Below the pieces are notes generated by a model, which was not told the DNA's origin, did no database searches, and was given only the letters and a program-made list of their open reading frames with translations. Made by a program: the position numbers and the translations under genes. This document shows positions 17,231 to 26,508 of a stretch of DNA of 64,000 nucleotides, in pieces (position 1 is the first letter of the stretch; the number at the start of each line of letters is the position of its first letter). Source of the DNA: Halalkalibacter oceani (GTDB lineage Bacteria; Bacillota; Bacilli; Bacillales; Bacillaceae_D); the NCBI RefSeq assembly GCF_023715605.1, contig NZ_JAMBOL010000003.1, forward strand, positions 124,001 to 188,000, in the 5' to 3' direction.

Positions 17231-17614
17231 TTAGAGCACGGTAGAAGCTGGCTCCGAACGTAACATTTCGACAATCTGATTGTTTTCATCCATAATGGCT
17301 ACCCGCGGCGTGTGCGATTTCACTTTTTCTTCAGGTACAAGCGCATAGGAGATCACGATCACGACATCGCCTTCCTGAACGAGACGGGCAGCCGCGCCGT
17401 TCAGACAGAGAACACCGCTTCCTCTTTCTCCCTTAATAACATACGTTTCAAAGCGCGCGCCATTGTTGTTATTGACAATTTGCACCTTTTCATTTTCCAG
17501 TATATCAACCGCATCCATTATATCTTCATCAATCGTAATGCTGCCAACGTAGTTAAGATTTGACTCCGTCACGCGGGCGCGGTGAATTTTTGCCTTCATC
17601 ATGGTCCGAAACAT
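17231..17614 (-). CDS. panD: Aspartate 1-decarboxylase proenzyme
   Basis: 127 residues, the normal family length. It converts aspartate to beta-alanine for pantothenate. The self-cleavage site is Gly24-Ser25 in NYVGSITID; Ser25 becomes the pyruvoyl cofactor. The conserved Tyr-Lys segment [12 protein letters not shown] and NGAAARL line the active site. The ATG at 17614 follows GAGGAGG and lies 1 base after the panC stop; an upstream in-frame start inside panC is unlikely. It is the last gene of panB-panC-panD. Confidence 0.96.
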   Translation of the reverse strand: MFRTMMKAKIHRARVTESNLNYVGSITIDEDIMDAVDILENEKVQIVNNNNGARFETYVIKGERGSGVLCLNGAAARLVQEGDVVIVISYALVPEEKVKSHTPRVAIMDENNQIVEMLRSEPASTVL

Positions 17615-17615
17615 G

Positions 17616-18473
17616 CTAAGCCTCCTCTCCCTCAATCTCGATGATAATATTATCAATTAATCGAGCATGTGTATAGTGATACGCAACAGCGAAAATGATT
17701 CGTCCTGCAAGCTTTTCCTGCTGTTCAAGCGCAGGGTAGGTTAACACGTCGACATAATCAATTGCCCCGCTTCCACCCTCAAGCTGTCCGGTTAAAAACT
17801 GAAGCAGCTGTTCACGGCTGCGTTCACCCGCTTGGGCCCGTTCAGCCGTTTTCTGCAGCGCTTGATACAAAAATGGCGCTTCCTGCCGCTCTTCTTCTGT
17901 TAGGTAGACATTGCGCGAGCTTTTGGCGAGGCCATCCTCTTCGCGCACGGTCGGGCAGCTGATAATCTCAACAGGTACATTAAACGTCTCGACCATATTC
18001 ATGATAACAGCGACCTGCTGCGCATCCTTCTGGCCAAAAAAGGCTTCATCCGGCGCAGTCAGCTGAAACAGCTTCATCACGACAGTCGCGACGCCGTCAA
18101 AGTGGCCCGGGCGGCTGGCTCCGCATAAGACGTCGATCCCCTTTGTCACATGGATCGTCATCGCCGTTTCGCCGGGGTACATTTCTTCCACTCCCGGGCA
18201 GAACAAAATATCCACACCGCCGTTTCGCGCCAGCCGTTCATCTCGATCCAGGTCGCGCGGATAACGTTCAAAATCTTCATTCGGCCCAAATTGCAATGGA
18301 TTGACAAAAATGCTCACCATTACAACATCGTGCTTCGCCCGCGCCGCTTCAATCAAGCTGAGATGACCTTCGTGTAAAAAGCCCATCGTCGGGACTAAGC
18401 CGATCGAGCGGCCTTCTGCTTTTATTTTCCGTACTTCCTCACGGATAGCAGAAACCGTTTTGACAATTTTCAT
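17616..18473 (-). CDS. panC: Pantothenate synthetase
   Basis: 285 residues. It ligates pantoate and beta-alanine with ATP. The nucleotidylyltransferase HIGH-like motif is H34-E-G-H37 in [11 protein letters not shown], with [17 protein letters not shown] for pantoate binding and the KMSKS-like LAKSSRN. The start ATG overlaps the panB stop as TGATG, with GGAGGAAG before it, so the genes are translationally coupled. Confidence 0.96.
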   Translation of the reverse strand: MKIVKTVSAIREEVRKIKAEGRSIGLVPTMGFLHEGHLSLIEAARAKHDVVMVSIFVNPLQFGPNEDFERYPRDLDRDERLARNGGVDILFCPGVEEMYPGETAMTIHVTKGIDVLCGASRPGHFDGVATVVMKLFQLTAPDEAFFGQKDAQQVAVIMNMVETFNVPVEIISCPTVREEDGLAKSSRNVYLTEEERQEAPFLYQALQKTAERAQAGERSREQLLQFLTGQLEGGSGAIDYVDVLTYPALEQQEKLAGRIIFAVAYHYTHARLIDNIIIEIEGEEA

Positions 18474-19312
18474 CACTTGCTTCCTCCATAAAGAGCAGCA
18501 AGCTCTTCTTCTTTCATCGTAAACCGGTGTTCTTCCCCCGGGAAAATTCCTTCCTTCACTTCATGGACATACATTTTCAACGCATCTTCAATCACTGGTG
18601 AAAGCGTCGCATAACGTTTGACGAATTTAGGAACGTGAACATCGCCATAGCCGAGCACATCATGATAGACGAGCACCTGGCCGTCCGTGTGCACACCGGC
18701 GCCAATGCCAATGATCGGCACTTGACACGTTTCACTAAGCAGGGCGCCGACCGGCTCCGGTACACATTCGACAACAAGGGCGAACGCGCCGGCCGCTTCA
18801 AGCGCTTTGGCGTCGGCCAGTAATTGTTCCGCGGCTTCCCGGCTCTTTCCCTGGACGCGGTAGCCACCGAGCACCTCAACCGATTGCGGCGTCAAGCCTA
18901 AGTGACCCATCACCGGCACGCCAGCTGCGGTAAGCTGTTCGACGAGCTGAATCACAACTTCCCCTGCCCCTTCAAGCTTGACGGCATTGGCGCCTGTTTC
19001 CTGCATCACTCTTTGCGCATAGCGAAATGCTTCCGTCCGATCCGTTTGGTACGATAAAAAAGGAAAGTCAACGACGATAAATGTATCCCTTGCCCCCCGT
19101 CTCACCGCTCTGGCATGCAGCAGCATGTCTTCGGTTGTGACCGGAATCGTCGAATCGTAGCCGAGCACGACCATGCCAAGCGAATCGCCGACAAGAATCA
19201 TATCCATTCCAGCCTGTTCGACGAGCTTTGCCGATGGCGCATCATAAGCGGTCATCATCGTAATTTTTTCCTTGTTTTCCTTCATTTTTCTCAACCCAGC
19301 AGTTGTCTTCAT
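18473..19312 (-). CDS. panB: 3-methyl-2-oxobutanoate hydroxymethyltransferase
   Basis: 279 residues. It forms ketopantoate from ketoisovalerate and methylene-THF, the first step of pantothenate synthesis. Family signatures are [39 protein letters not shown] and IIGIGAG. The start is the ATG at 19312 behind AAAGGAGG; an in-frame start 16 codons upstream would be read from the leader and is rejected. The ribosome site lies in a small hairpin (19321-19339). Its leader is long, about 250 bases back to birA. Confidence 0.95.
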   Translation of the reverse strand: MKTTAGLRKMKENKEKITMMTAYDAPSAKLVEQAGMDMILVGDSLGMVVLGYDSTIPVTTEDMLLHARAVRRGARDTFIVVDFPFLSYQTDRTEAFRYAQRVMQETGANAVKLEGAGEVVIQLVEQLTAAGVPVMGHLGLTPQSVEVLGGYRVQGKSREAAEQLLADAKALEAAGAFALVVECVPEPVGALLSETCQVPIIGIGAGVHTDGQVLVYHDVLGYGDVHVPKFVKRYATLSPVIEDALKMYVHEVKEGIFPGEEHRFTMKEEELAALYGGSK

Positions 19313-19320
19313 TCGTTTTC

Positions 19321-19339
19321 CTCCTTTTTTTAAAAGGAG
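19321..19339 (-). promoter_or_regulatory. Hairpin containing the panB ribosome site
   Basis: CTCCTTTT and AAAAGGAG form an 8-bp stem with a 3-base loop on either strand. On the minus-strand mRNA the 3' arm is the panB Shine-Dalgarno. The gap 19340-19562 between birA and panB otherwise shows a TATACT near 19550 and no gene. Confidence 0.55.
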
Positions 19340-19562
19340 AGCTTCAGCCAGACCGCACAAAAAAATCCCGCTTCACAATACGGAAGAAGGATGCTCATGT
19401 GAAAGAAGCCATTCCGCCACGGCGAAATTGCAATCTGAAGCTAGCTGAATCCCTCTGTCCTAGTCCAACATGGATCAAGGCAGATCATCTATCCGATTAG
19501 CCTTTATGTGTTGGTGCAGTTCGTAACGATACTGCCCATTTCATCAAAAGTATAACAGAAAG

Positions 19563-20543
19563 TTACGTCGGGTGGGAAGCAATTTCAATATCAGCTGAAT
19601 AGATCTGATGCGTTTTGCCTGCTTCATCTTTTAATAAGAGGGCTCCTTCGTCGGTAATCCCTTGCGCATAGCCATAAATGACTTCCTTCGTCGTCCGTGC
19701 ATAAAGATGCGTTCCGATGCTGATCGAATGCGCCTCCCAAAGAGAACGGATCGCCGAAAAGCCCGAGCTGATATAGAGCTCGTACAGCACTTCAAATTGA
19801 TTAAGAATTGCCGCGATTAACGGTGCCCGCTTGATGCTCGCTCCTTTTTCGATTGCCAGTGACGTTGCCACCGTTTCAATTTCATCGGCAAATTCATCGG
19901 GCGTTTGGTTGACATTGATGCCGATGCCAATAATGACGGAATGGACAACGTCCGGTTCGGATTGCATTTCCGTCAATATGCCAACAAGCTTTTTGCCATT
20001 GATCAAAATATCATTCGGCCATTTGATCGAACAGTCGATTCCGGTTTCCTGCTTGATCGCCCGGACGACAGCCACAGCGGCCAGCAAGGTCAGCTGCGGC
20101 GTGCGCTGCGGTGGAAGCTCGGGGCGCAGGATCAGGCTCATTGAAATCGTTGAACCGGCGCGGGAATACCACTTCCGTCCGAGCCGGCCTTTTCCGGCGG
20201 TCTGCTCATTGGCAACAACGAGGTGGCCTTCCACTGCACCTTCCTGGGCAAGGCGGTGGGCGACTGATTGCGTCGACGATACGGCTTCATAGTACGTTTG
20301 CTCGTGACCGAGCCACTTCGTTTGCAAGCTGACCTTCACTTCATGCGGCTGAATCTCATCCGGCTTGGAAACAAGCCGGTAGCCTTTGCGCGGCGCTGAT
20401 TCAAGCTGATAGCCGTTTTTCCGCAGTTCATCAATATGCTTCCAAATCGCCGTACGCGAGCAGCCGAGCTGCTGACTGATCTTTTCGCCTGATAAAAATT
20501 GGCCTTCATGCTCGGCAAACATCTTCAGCAATGCTTCTTTCAT
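19563..20543 (-). CDS. birA: Biotin--[acetyl-CoA carboxylase] ligase / biotin operon repressor
   Basis: 326 residues. The N-terminal helix-turn-helix (LSGEKISQQLGCSRTAIWKHID, residues 17-38) binds DNA; the catalytic domain biotinylates the carboxylase carrier protein. Motifs are GKGRLGRKWYS (biotinyl-AMP loop), SIKWPNDILINGKKLVGILTE and the C-terminal SH3-like part. As a class II BirA it probably also represses biotin genes. Its ATG overlaps the cca stop (20540-20543). It closes the ypjD-dapB-mgsA-bshB1-bshA-cca-birA operon. Confidence 0.94.
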   Translation of the reverse strand: MKEALLKMFAEHEGQFLSGEKISQQLGCSRTAIWKHIDELRKNGYQLESAPRKGYRLVSKPDEIQPHEVKVSLQTKWLGHEQTYYEAVSSTQSVAHRLAQEGAVEGHLVVANEQTAGKGRLGRKWYSRAGSTISMSLILRPELPPQRTPQLTLLAAVAVVRAIKQETGIDCSIKWPNDILINGKKLVGILTEMQSEPDVVHSVIIGIGINVNQTPDEFADEIETVATSLAIEKGASIKRAPLIAAILNQFEVLYELYISSGFSAIRSLWEAHSISIGTHLYARTTKEVIYGYAQGITDEGALLLKDEAGKTHQIYSADIEIASHPT

Positions 20544-21676
20544 TCGGTCTCCCTCCTTTCCTCAAGCGCTGCGATAATCTGCCGGTGGTCATTTGGCAAA
20601 CGGCCGGAAAGGACAGCCCGTTCGGCCCATTCCAGTTCCTTCTTAAGCCATGGTCCCGGCTTTCTTCCTTTCTGTAACAAATCATGCCCGCTGATCGCCA
20701 GGTCGCTCTTCTGCTTCAAGACGAGCCCGTCCCAGATCGCCTGCAGCGTCTCGTCTGTTTCATGCGAATAGCCGAACCAGCTCCGCAATCGTTCCACATC
20801 GCGCGCCACTTCGAGCGAGGCGCGGTACAGCTCATACGCCGACCAGGCTGCCTCCCGACGCAGCTGAAAATAAGACAGCCGCTTCCGAATCGCCCGCGCG
20901 GATGCTTTAGAGAGCGCCAGGCTGCCAAGATTGACCTCGGTCTCTCCCCGACAGAGAAAAAAAGCGGTCCAGACGAGCTCCTCGCTCGCCTCTTCTTCAA
21001 AGCCCGGCAGCTTAGCGAGCGCCTCAAGCTGATCGTCTGTTACCGCCAGGCCGGCCAGCGCGTGGTGAAGCCCGGATTGCCGAAGCTCGGCCAGCGCGGC
21101 CGTACGCGCTGGCCCCTTTAACAGCTTGAGCCATTCTTTCGTGATCCGTTCAACAGCCGTCTCGCGGATTCGTTCCTTATTGCAATGAATAACCTTCTGC
21201 AGCTCCTCGTCAATCGCGAAGCCGAGCTGACTCGCAAACCGATAAACGCGCAGCATCCGCAATGGATCCTCCGTCATCCGGCTTTCCGGATCGATCGAGC
21301 GCAGCCGGCCAAGCTTGAGGTCCTCGCGCCCGCCAGCCGGGTCAAGCACCGTTTCATCGGCCGTCAGCGCGATGCTGTTAATCGTCAGATCTCGGCAACA
21401 GAGGTCATCTTCAATCGTCGCGCCGCGCAGCGTCGTCACTTCAAACAAGTGACCATTCGAACGGACGATGACCGTCTGATGAGCGGTGTTCATCTGAAAG
21501 GTTTTCGAAAAAACCCGCCCAAGCTCTTCGGGTCTGGCAGAGGTCACAATGTCGATATCGGCACTATTCTTGGCAAGCAGCCAATCACGAACCGCCCCGC
21601 CGACAATGTAAGCCTGATAGCCATGCCGTTCTACTATTTGAATGAGATGTAAGGCTTCCTTCCACGCGCTTTGCAT
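20540..21676 (-). CDS. cca: CCA tRNA nucleotidyltransferase
   Basis: 378 residues, class II CCA-adding enzyme that builds and repairs the 3' CCA of tRNAs. GGAVR (residues 26-30) binds the triphosphate, the D40-I-D42 pair is catalytic, the flexible loop follows, and DLTINSIAL plus EDPLRMLRVYRFASQLGF form the nucleotide-selecting neck. The C-terminal body is shorter and divergent, as in Bacillus enzymes. It lies between bshA and birA and overlaps birA by 4 bases. Confidence 0.93.
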   Translation of the reverse strand: MQSAWKEALHLIQIVERHGYQAYIVGGAVRDWLLAKNSADIDIVTSARPEELGRVFSKTFQMNTAHQTVIVRSNGHLFEVTTLRGATIEDDLCCRDLTINSIALTADETVLDPAGGREDLKLGRLRSIDPESRMTEDPLRMLRVYRFASQLGFAIDEELQKVIHCNKERIRETAVERITKEWLKLLKGPARTAALAELRQSGLHHALAGLAVTDDQLEALAKLPGFEEEASEELVWTAFFLCRGETEVNLGSLALSKASARAIRKRLSYFQLRREAAWSAYELYRASLEVARDVERLRSWFGYSHETDETLQAIWDGLVLKQKSDLAISGHDLLQKGRKPGPWLKKELEWAERAVLSGRLPNDHRQIIAALEERRETE

Positions 21677-21706
21677 CTTATTTCCTCTTTTCCTTCATGC
21701 CGTATT

Positions 21707-22828
21707 CTAAAGCATTTGCTGATAAAGCTGCTCATAACGGGACACAATAAGCTGTGAATGGAATGTCGCGGCGACGCGTTCCATTGCTTTTTTTGAAAAC
21801 GCCTGATAGCGTTCCTCGTCCTCGAGCAAAGTCAGAGCGCGGTGGGCCACACATTCAATATCGCCGACCTCGCATAAATAGCCGGTTTCCCCGTCAACCA
21901 CCACTTCAGGAATGCCTCCTGTATTCGTCCCGATGACAGGCACGCCACAGGCCATCGCCTCAAGTGCGACCAAGCCGAAGCTTTCCTTTTCACTAAGCAG
22001 CAGCATTAAGTCACTCATCGATAGCAGTTCTGCAATATGCTTTTGATTCCCGAGCAGCAGCACGTGATCTTCAAGCTGAAGCGATTTAACAAGATCTCTT
22101 GCCACCTGCAAATCAGGCCCATTGCCGATCAATAATAATTTCGATTTCACGTGCCTGGCGATTTCAGCAAAGCTGCGGACAACATCCGGAACACGCTTAA
22201 CCGGCCGGAAATTCGAAATATGAATCAGCACCCGTTCTTCTGCGGCGATATCGTAATGTCGTTTTAGCTCCTCGACCTCCAGCTTTGTATAAACCCGTTC
22301 ATCAATGAAATTATAGACCGTTTCAATCGGTTTATCCGTCTGAATCAGTTCGCACGTCTGTTTCACTAAATCATGTGAAACAGCTGTTACCATATCAGAC
22401 TGCTCAATGCCAAAGCGAATAATATCCTTCAGTGACGGGTCATAGCCGAGCACGGTAATATCCGTCCCGTGGAGCGTCGTCATAATTTTCAAATCATAGC
22501 CGGCCATTTGCTTTGCCAATATCGCGCATATCGCGTGGGGCACGGCATAATGAACGTGGATTAAATCAAGCTTCTGACGCTTGGCGACTTCAGCCATTTT
22601 ACTGGCCAGCGTCAAATCATAAGGCGGGTATTGAAAAACAGAATACTGATTGACTTCCACCTCATGATAGAAAATGTTCGGATAGACGCGGTCAAGACGA
22701 AACGGCATGCTCGACGTAATAAAATGCACCTCATGTCCACGCTCCGCCAAAAGCTTTCCAAGCTCAGTTGCAATCACGCCTGAGCCGCCTACCGTCGGAT
22801 AACAGCTAATCCCGATTTTCAGCTTCAT
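21707..22828 (-). CDS. bshA: N-acetyl-alpha-D-glucosaminyl L-malate synthase
   Basis: 373 residues, GT4 glycosyltransferase (GT-B fold). It joins UDP-GlcNAc to L-malate, the first step of bacillithiol synthesis. [20 protein letters not shown] near the N-terminus, [26 protein letters not shown] and the sugar-nucleotide site [20 protein letters not shown] are typical. The ATG at 22828 follows AAAGGAACAG and overlaps the bshB1 end by 23 bases; an earlier in-frame start would overlap much more and lacks a ribosome site. Confidence 0.93.
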   Translation of the reverse strand: MKLKIGISCYPTVGGSGVIATELGKLLAERGHEVHFITSSMPFRLDRVYPNIFYHEVEVNQYSVFQYPPYDLTLASKMAEVAKRQKLDLIHVHYAVPHAICAILAKQMAGYDLKIMTTLHGTDITVLGYDPSLKDIIRFGIEQSDMVTAVSHDLVKQTCELIQTDKPIETVYNFIDERVYTKLEVEELKRHYDIAAEERVLIHISNFRPVKRVPDVVRSFAEIARHVKSKLLLIGNGPDLQVARDLVKSLQLEDHVLLLGNQKHIAELLSMSDLMLLLSEKESFGLVALEAMACGVPVIGTNTGGIPEVVVDGETGYLCEVGDIECVAHRALTLLEDEERYQAFSKKAMERVAATFHSQLIVSRYEQLYQQML

Positions 22829-23549
22829 GCCTCTGTTCCTTTCCAGCCAACAAATCCCCAAGCAGCAGCGGCCGCTCACTCATGAACCCTTCGGCAAAAG
22901 GGACGCCCGCTTCCTTGCCGAAAAGACGGTCACGCGCCTCAACCGCTGTGATGTAGCCGTCTGTAAGCGGGGTCGCTACCGTTTCCCCGCTGTATGTAAA
23001 CTGGCTTTTATAGGCGGACAGTGCCTGTATTTTTGTCTCGATAAACGGAGTCGTGTCCTGAACAAAATCAGGATGCTCATAGCCGTTAATAAAATAATAA
23101 TAATGAGCCTCTGGACGAAAGGCCGGCAAGTTCTCCTTGCAGCGATAGCGGCGAATCCCGGCATTAAAAGCCGCTTCTTTCACCAGCTCGGTACAGGCGC
23201 CGTGGTCAGGGTGGCGATCAACCGCATACGGCGAAAAGATCAGTCTTGGCCGCAAGCGGCGAATGACGGAAACAAGCTCCTGAAGCTGCTCATAGCCGGC
23301 CGCCTTCAAGCCACGATCCGCAAAGCTTAATTGAATGCGCTCGCTCACCCCGAGAATGTCGGCGGCATGCTCCGCCTCGCGCTGCCGCAGCTCGACCGTT
23401 CCATTTGAGGAAAGCTCGGCCTTCGTCAAATTACATATGCCGACGCGGTAGCCGGCGGCGGCGTATTTCGCCAAGGTCGCTCCCATGCCAATTTCAACAT
23501 CGTCGGGATGAGCACCGAAGGCGAGAAGATCAAGCGTTGCCTGACTCAT
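22806..23549 (-). CDS. bshB1: Bacillithiol biosynthesis deacetylase BshB1
   Basis: About 247 residues, zinc-dependent LmbE/PIG-L deacetylase. It removes the acetyl group of GlcNAc-malate, the second bacillithiol step. AHPDDVE supplies two zinc ligands and the general base, and DRHPDHGA supplies the third His. The start lies inside the mgsA 3' end; ATG codons at 23552 and 23549 both follow AGGAT, and the second has better spacing. The third-step gene bshC is not in the window. Confidence 0.92.
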   Translation of the reverse strand: MSQATLDLLAFGAHPDDVEIGMGATLAKYAAAGYRVGICNLTKAELSSNGTVELRQREAEHAADILGVSERIQLSFADRGLKAAGYEQLQELVSVIRRLRPRLIFSPYAVDRHPDHGACTELVKEAAFNAGIRRYRCKENLPAFRPEAHYYYFINGYEHPDFVQDTTPFIETKIQALSAYKSQFTYSGETVATPLTDGYITAVEARDRLFGKEAGVPFAEGFMSERPLLLGDLLAGKEQRHEAENRD

Positions 23550-23946
23550 CATCGCTATCCTGTTCACGCCAGGCGAAATCGCCCCGCTCCAGTCCTTTAA
23601 TCAAAATTTCAGCCGTTCCAAGATTTGTCGCCAAAGGTACCTGTCTCACGTCACAAAGCCGGATTAAAGCCGAGACATCAGGCTCATGCGGCTGGGCAGT
23701 AAGCGGGTCGCGAAAAAATAAAATCAAGTCGAATTTGTTTTCCGCCACAAGCGCTCCAATTTGCTGATCTCCTCCAAGCGGGCCTGATTTAAAGCGGATC
23801 ACTTTCAGGTCGGTCGCTTCCATAATCCGCGTCCCCGTCGTTCCGGTTCCATATAACTCATGCTTTGCCAGTACAGCCTGGTAAGCAGTGGCAAACTGGA
23901 CCATTTCCTCTTTCTTTTTATCATGAGCAATGAGCGCGATTCTCAT
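23530..23946 (-). CDS. mgsA: Methylglyoxal synthase
   Basis: 138 residues. It converts dihydroxyacetone phosphate to methylglyoxal, a bypass that relieves sugar-phosphate build-up. TGTTG and [12 protein letters not shown] bind the phosphate, and [18 protein letters not shown] carries the catalytic Asp and His. Two in-frame ATGs (23952, 23946) follow GAGGGAGAG; the second gives the family's usual start [12 protein letters not shown]. Flanked by dapB and bshB1 as in B. subtilis, where bacillithiol also detoxifies methylglyoxal. Confidence 0.95.
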   Translation of the reverse strand: MRIALIAHDKKKEEMVQFATAYQAVLAKHELYGTGTTGTRIMEATDLKVIRFKSGPLGGDQQIGALVAENKFDLILFFRDPLTAQPHEPDVSALIRLCDVRQVPLATNLGTAEILIKGLERGDFAWREQDSDDESGNA

Positions 23947-23962
23947 AAGCATCTCTCTCCCT

Positions 23963-24763
23963 CTATTCAATAATATGTTCTAATCCGTAGACAAGCGTAT
24001 CAAGCTGGAGCACGGTCTCAACCGCCAGCTTTACTCCCGGCATAAAGGAGGCCCGGTTCAGTGAATCGTGGCGGATCGTCAACGTCTGGCCTTCGCCTCC
24101 GAAAATAACCTCCTGATGGGCGACAAGACCCGGTAGTCGCACGCTGTGTATTTTCATGCCGTCATAATCGGCGCCGCGCGCGCCGGCGAGATCCTCATGC
24201 TCTTCAGGATGCCCCTGCTGCTTCTGCCGGCGAACTTCCTTGATCAGCTCAGCCGTTTTGACAGCCGTTCCGGAAGGCGCATCAAGCTTGCGATCATGAT
24301 GACGCTCAATAATCTCGACATCCGGTAAATAATAGGCAGCCATTTTGGCGAACTTCATCATTAAAATCGCCCCGATCGCAAAATTCGGCGCAATAATCGC
24401 CCCAAGCTGTTTTTCTTCGGCAATCGCCCGCAAGCTCGTAATATCGCTTTCCGTGAAGCCGGTCGTCCCGACGACCGGGCGTACGCCATGGGCGAATGCG
24501 AGCTCCATATGCTTGCGCCCGAAAGCCGGCGCGGTTAAATCAATCAGCACATCCGGTTCGTGTTCACTAAAGCACTGCTCCATATCGGTATAAACAGGCA
24601 CATCTACTCCCGCGAATTCACCAATTTCCGATAGCCGCATTTGATCATGCTTCGAATCAACGACAGCGACCAGCTCAAAGCTGTCTGTCGCCTCAACCAT
24701 TTTCACCGCTTCTTTTCCCATATTCCCGCGTGGGCCGGCAATGACAATCTTTACATTACTCAT
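23963..24763 (-). CDS. dapB: 4-hydroxy-tetrahydrodipicolinate reductase
   Basis: 266 residues. It makes tetrahydrodipicolinate for lysine and diaminopimelate. The N-terminal Rossmann motif is [34 protein letters not shown] is the catalytic signature (HH...K, SGT). VGTTGFTE and [11 protein letters not shown] line the substrate site. The ATG at 24763 follows AGAAGGTG and overlaps the ypjD stop by 8 bases, so translation is probably coupled. Confidence 0.95.
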   Translation of the reverse strand: MSNVKIVIAGPRGNMGKEAVKMVEATDSFELVAVVDSKHDQMRLSEIGEFAGVDVPVYTDMEQCFSEHEPDVLIDLTAPAFGRKHMELAFAHGVRPVVGTTGFTESDITSLRAIAEEKQLGAIIAPNFAIGAILMMKFAKMAAYYLPDVEIIERHHDRKLDAPSGTAVKTAELIKEVRRQKQQGHPEEHEDLAGARGADYDGMKIHSVRLPGLVAHQEVIFGGEGQTLTIRHDSLNRASFMPGVKLAVETVLQLDTLVYGLEHIIE

Positions 24764-25115
24764 CTTTGACACCTTCTTCTTCTATTCTTGTCCAACGGTC
24801 ATGATCACGAGTCTCAAACTTATTCATGACGCGGTCAAATGCCTCTTCTAAATCAATATGTAATGAATTTGCAAAACAGATTAGAACAAATAAGACGTCC
24901 CCCATTTCCTCTTCCATGGAACGCTTTTCTTCTGTTGATTTTTTTGGTTTTTCCCCATAAACATGATTCACTTCTCGCGCCAGTTCGCCAACCTCTTCAC
25001 TCATTCTTGCTAGTAAAGCGAGCGGGCTGAAATAGCCTTCTTTAAATTGGCCAATATAATCATCAACTTGTTTTTGCATGTCCTCCATCGTTTTTTGCTT
25101 CAATGCTGTCGTCAC
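24756..25115 (-). CDS. ypjD: MazG-like nucleotide pyrophosphohydrolase YpjD
   Basis: About 119 residues, a single-domain MazG/dUTPase-like fold. The metal motif is split: [11 protein letters not shown] (ExxE) and [16 protein letters not shown] (ExxD) about 35 residues apart. It is expected to hydrolyse a nucleoside triphosphate to the monophosphate. The start is uncertain: a GTG at 25115 behind AGGAATG, or a TTG at 25103 that has GAGGTGA upstream. It is the first gene of the operon running to birA. Confidence 0.85.
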   Translation of the reverse strand: MTTALKQKTMEDMQKQVDDYIGQFKEGYFSPLALLARMSEEVGELAREVNHVYGEKPKKSTEEKRSMEEEMGDVLFVLICFANSLHIDLEEAFDRVMNKFETRDHDRWTRIEEEGVKDE

Positions 25116-25210
25116 CTCACATTCCTACTCATTCATGTTAGCGAATCAGGACGATTTTGACAAATCTTAATGTTTCATTTGCAAAAAAAATGTGATACTG
25201 ACTATAATAG

Positions 25211-25381
25211 AAGCTGCTGAAAAAGTACGATTTTCACTTTTTCAACGGCTTTTTCGTAATGAGCGTAGCCGTTGCTTGAATTTGAAAGCCTTGCTACGAA
25301 TGGGTTTCTCGAAGCAAGGCGCGCAACGCGCGGAGCCATTACTCTTCTTCGTGTTACGAAAAAGGAAGTTTTCAGTGGCCC
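25211..25381 (+). repeat. Structured repeat, copy B, with 9-bp flanking duplication
   Basis: A 171-bp element starting AAGCTGCTGAAAAAGTACG and ending TTTTCAGTGGCCC. The sequence CTATAATAG occurs exactly at both edges (25202-25210 and 25382-25390), as expected for a target-site duplication. The ends are imperfect inverted repeats (AAGCTGCTGAAAA against GGGCCACTGAAAA; all four mismatches are transitions). The inside folds into nested hairpins like copy A. No protein gene is inside. It lies between divergent ypjD and ypjC. Confidence 0.8.
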
Positions 25382-25445
25382 CTATAATAGGGGATATTTT
25401 CCTTTTGGCATGATTTCATTCCTCAAAGGGGGCACGCTTCATTCT

Positions 25446-26312
25446 ATGCGCAAAAAAGTGAAAAACAGTCTATTTATTATTCTCGGTTCGGCGATTTTAT
25501 CCTTTGGGCTCGTTTATTTTAACATGGAAAATAATTTGGCCGACGGTGGATTTACCGGAATCACGCTCATTCTTTATTTTGTCTTTCAATTTAATCCGGC
25601 GATTTCAAATTTGCTATTGAATATTCCTCTCTTTTTTATCGGCTGGAAAATACTCGGGAGAACGACGTTTATTTACACCTTGATCGGCACCTTCAGCGTT
25701 TCGCTTTTTCTCGAACTATTTCAGCGCGTTCAGCTGATTCACATTCCGCTGCGCGATGATATGACACTTGCCGCGCTTTTTGCCGGCGTCTTTATCGGCG
25801 TTGGCCTCGGGATTGTCTTTCGGTACGGGGGAACGACTGGCGGGGTCGATATTATCGCCAAGCTTGGCTTTCGCTATCTCGGCTGGAGCATGGGAAAAAC
25901 GATGTTCATGTTTGATGCGGCCGTTATTACATCCTCGCTCATTTATTTGAATTACCGCGAGGCGATGTATACGCTCGTCGCCGTCTTTATTGCGGCGAAA
26001 GTAATTGACTTTATTCAGCAGGGCGCTTATTCCGCCAAGGCTTCTTTCATCATTTCCGACCACAGCAAGGCGATTGCCGAGGCGATCGCCAAGGAAATGG
26101 ATCGCGGCGCCACACTGTTGAAAGGAAAGGGAAGCTTCACAAACAGTGAACGGGAGGTGCTGTATTGCGTCGTCGGCCGCAACGAATTAATCCGCCTGAA
26201 AACACTCGTTGAAAAAATCGACCCACACGCCTTCGTTACGGTCAACGACGTCCAGGATGTCATCGGCGAAGGGTTCACTCTCGACGAAAACAAGCAGCCG
26301 CTCGAGCATTGA
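25446..26312 (+). CDS. ypjC: YitT family membrane protein (YpjC)
   Basis: 288 residues. About five or six hydrophobic helices in the first 190 residues (SLFIILGSAILSFGLVYF, GITLILYFVFQF, LAALFAGVFIGVGLGIVF) form the YitT/DUF161 membrane domain, with the typical GGTTGGVDIIA loop. A C-terminal soluble DUF2179 domain follows (RGATLLKGKGSFTNSEREVLYCVV). Its role is unknown. The start is the ATG at 25446; the reading frame stays open back through the repeat, but that extension is repeat sequence. AAAGGGGGC upstream has rather long spacing. It is one of the few plus-strand genes. Confidence 0.85.
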   Translation: MRKKVKNSLFIILGSAILSFGLVYFNMENNLADGGFTGITLILYFVFQFNPAISNLLLNIPLFFIGWKILGRTTFIYTLIGTFSVSLFLELFQRVQLIHIPLRDDMTLAALFAGVFIGVGLGIVFRYGGTTGGVDIIAKLGFRYLGWSMGKTMFMFDAAVITSSLIYLNYREAMYTLVAVFIAAKVIDFIQQGAYSAKASFIISDHSKAIAEAIAKEMDRGATLLKGKGSFTNSEREVLYCVVGRNELIRLKTLVEKIDPHAFVTVNDVQDVIGEGFTLDENKQPLEH

Positions 26313-26315
26313 AAA

Positions 26316-26353
26316 GGGAGGTGCAAAAAGGTTGTTTCCTTTTTGCACCTCCC
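26316..26353 (+). terminator. Perfect 16-bp hairpin after ypjC
   Basis: GGGAGGTGCAAAAAGG (26316-26331) pairs perfectly with 26338-26353 around a 6-base loop, three bases after the ypjC stop. The T tract after it is poor. Confidence 0.7.
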
Positions 26354-26434
26354 CTGAATGGCAAGCGCTGTTTACGCTTTGTGCAAGGCGGAACGATTAC
26401 TATCCTTTAAAGCCCGTAGCACGTGCCTTACCCT

Positions 26435-26475
26435 AAAAAAAAGCCTGGAGGGGAATCAACTTCTCCTCTCCAGGC
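26435..26475 (-). terminator. Intrinsic terminator of the YugP-like gene
   Basis: On the minus strand GCCTGGAG (26468-26475 side) pairs with CTCCAGGC (26443-26450 side), with additional GAGG/CCCC pairing inside, and is followed by eight T residues (26435-26442). Confidence 0.85.
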
Positions 26476-26508
26476 CAGTCGCAAACAAACTGCTTATTTT
26501 CTTCCTGC

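Noticed and set aside
25272-25445. N-terminal extension of ypjC through the repeat
   Set aside because: The extension is repeat sequence, and the membrane protein family starts at about the ATG at 25446.
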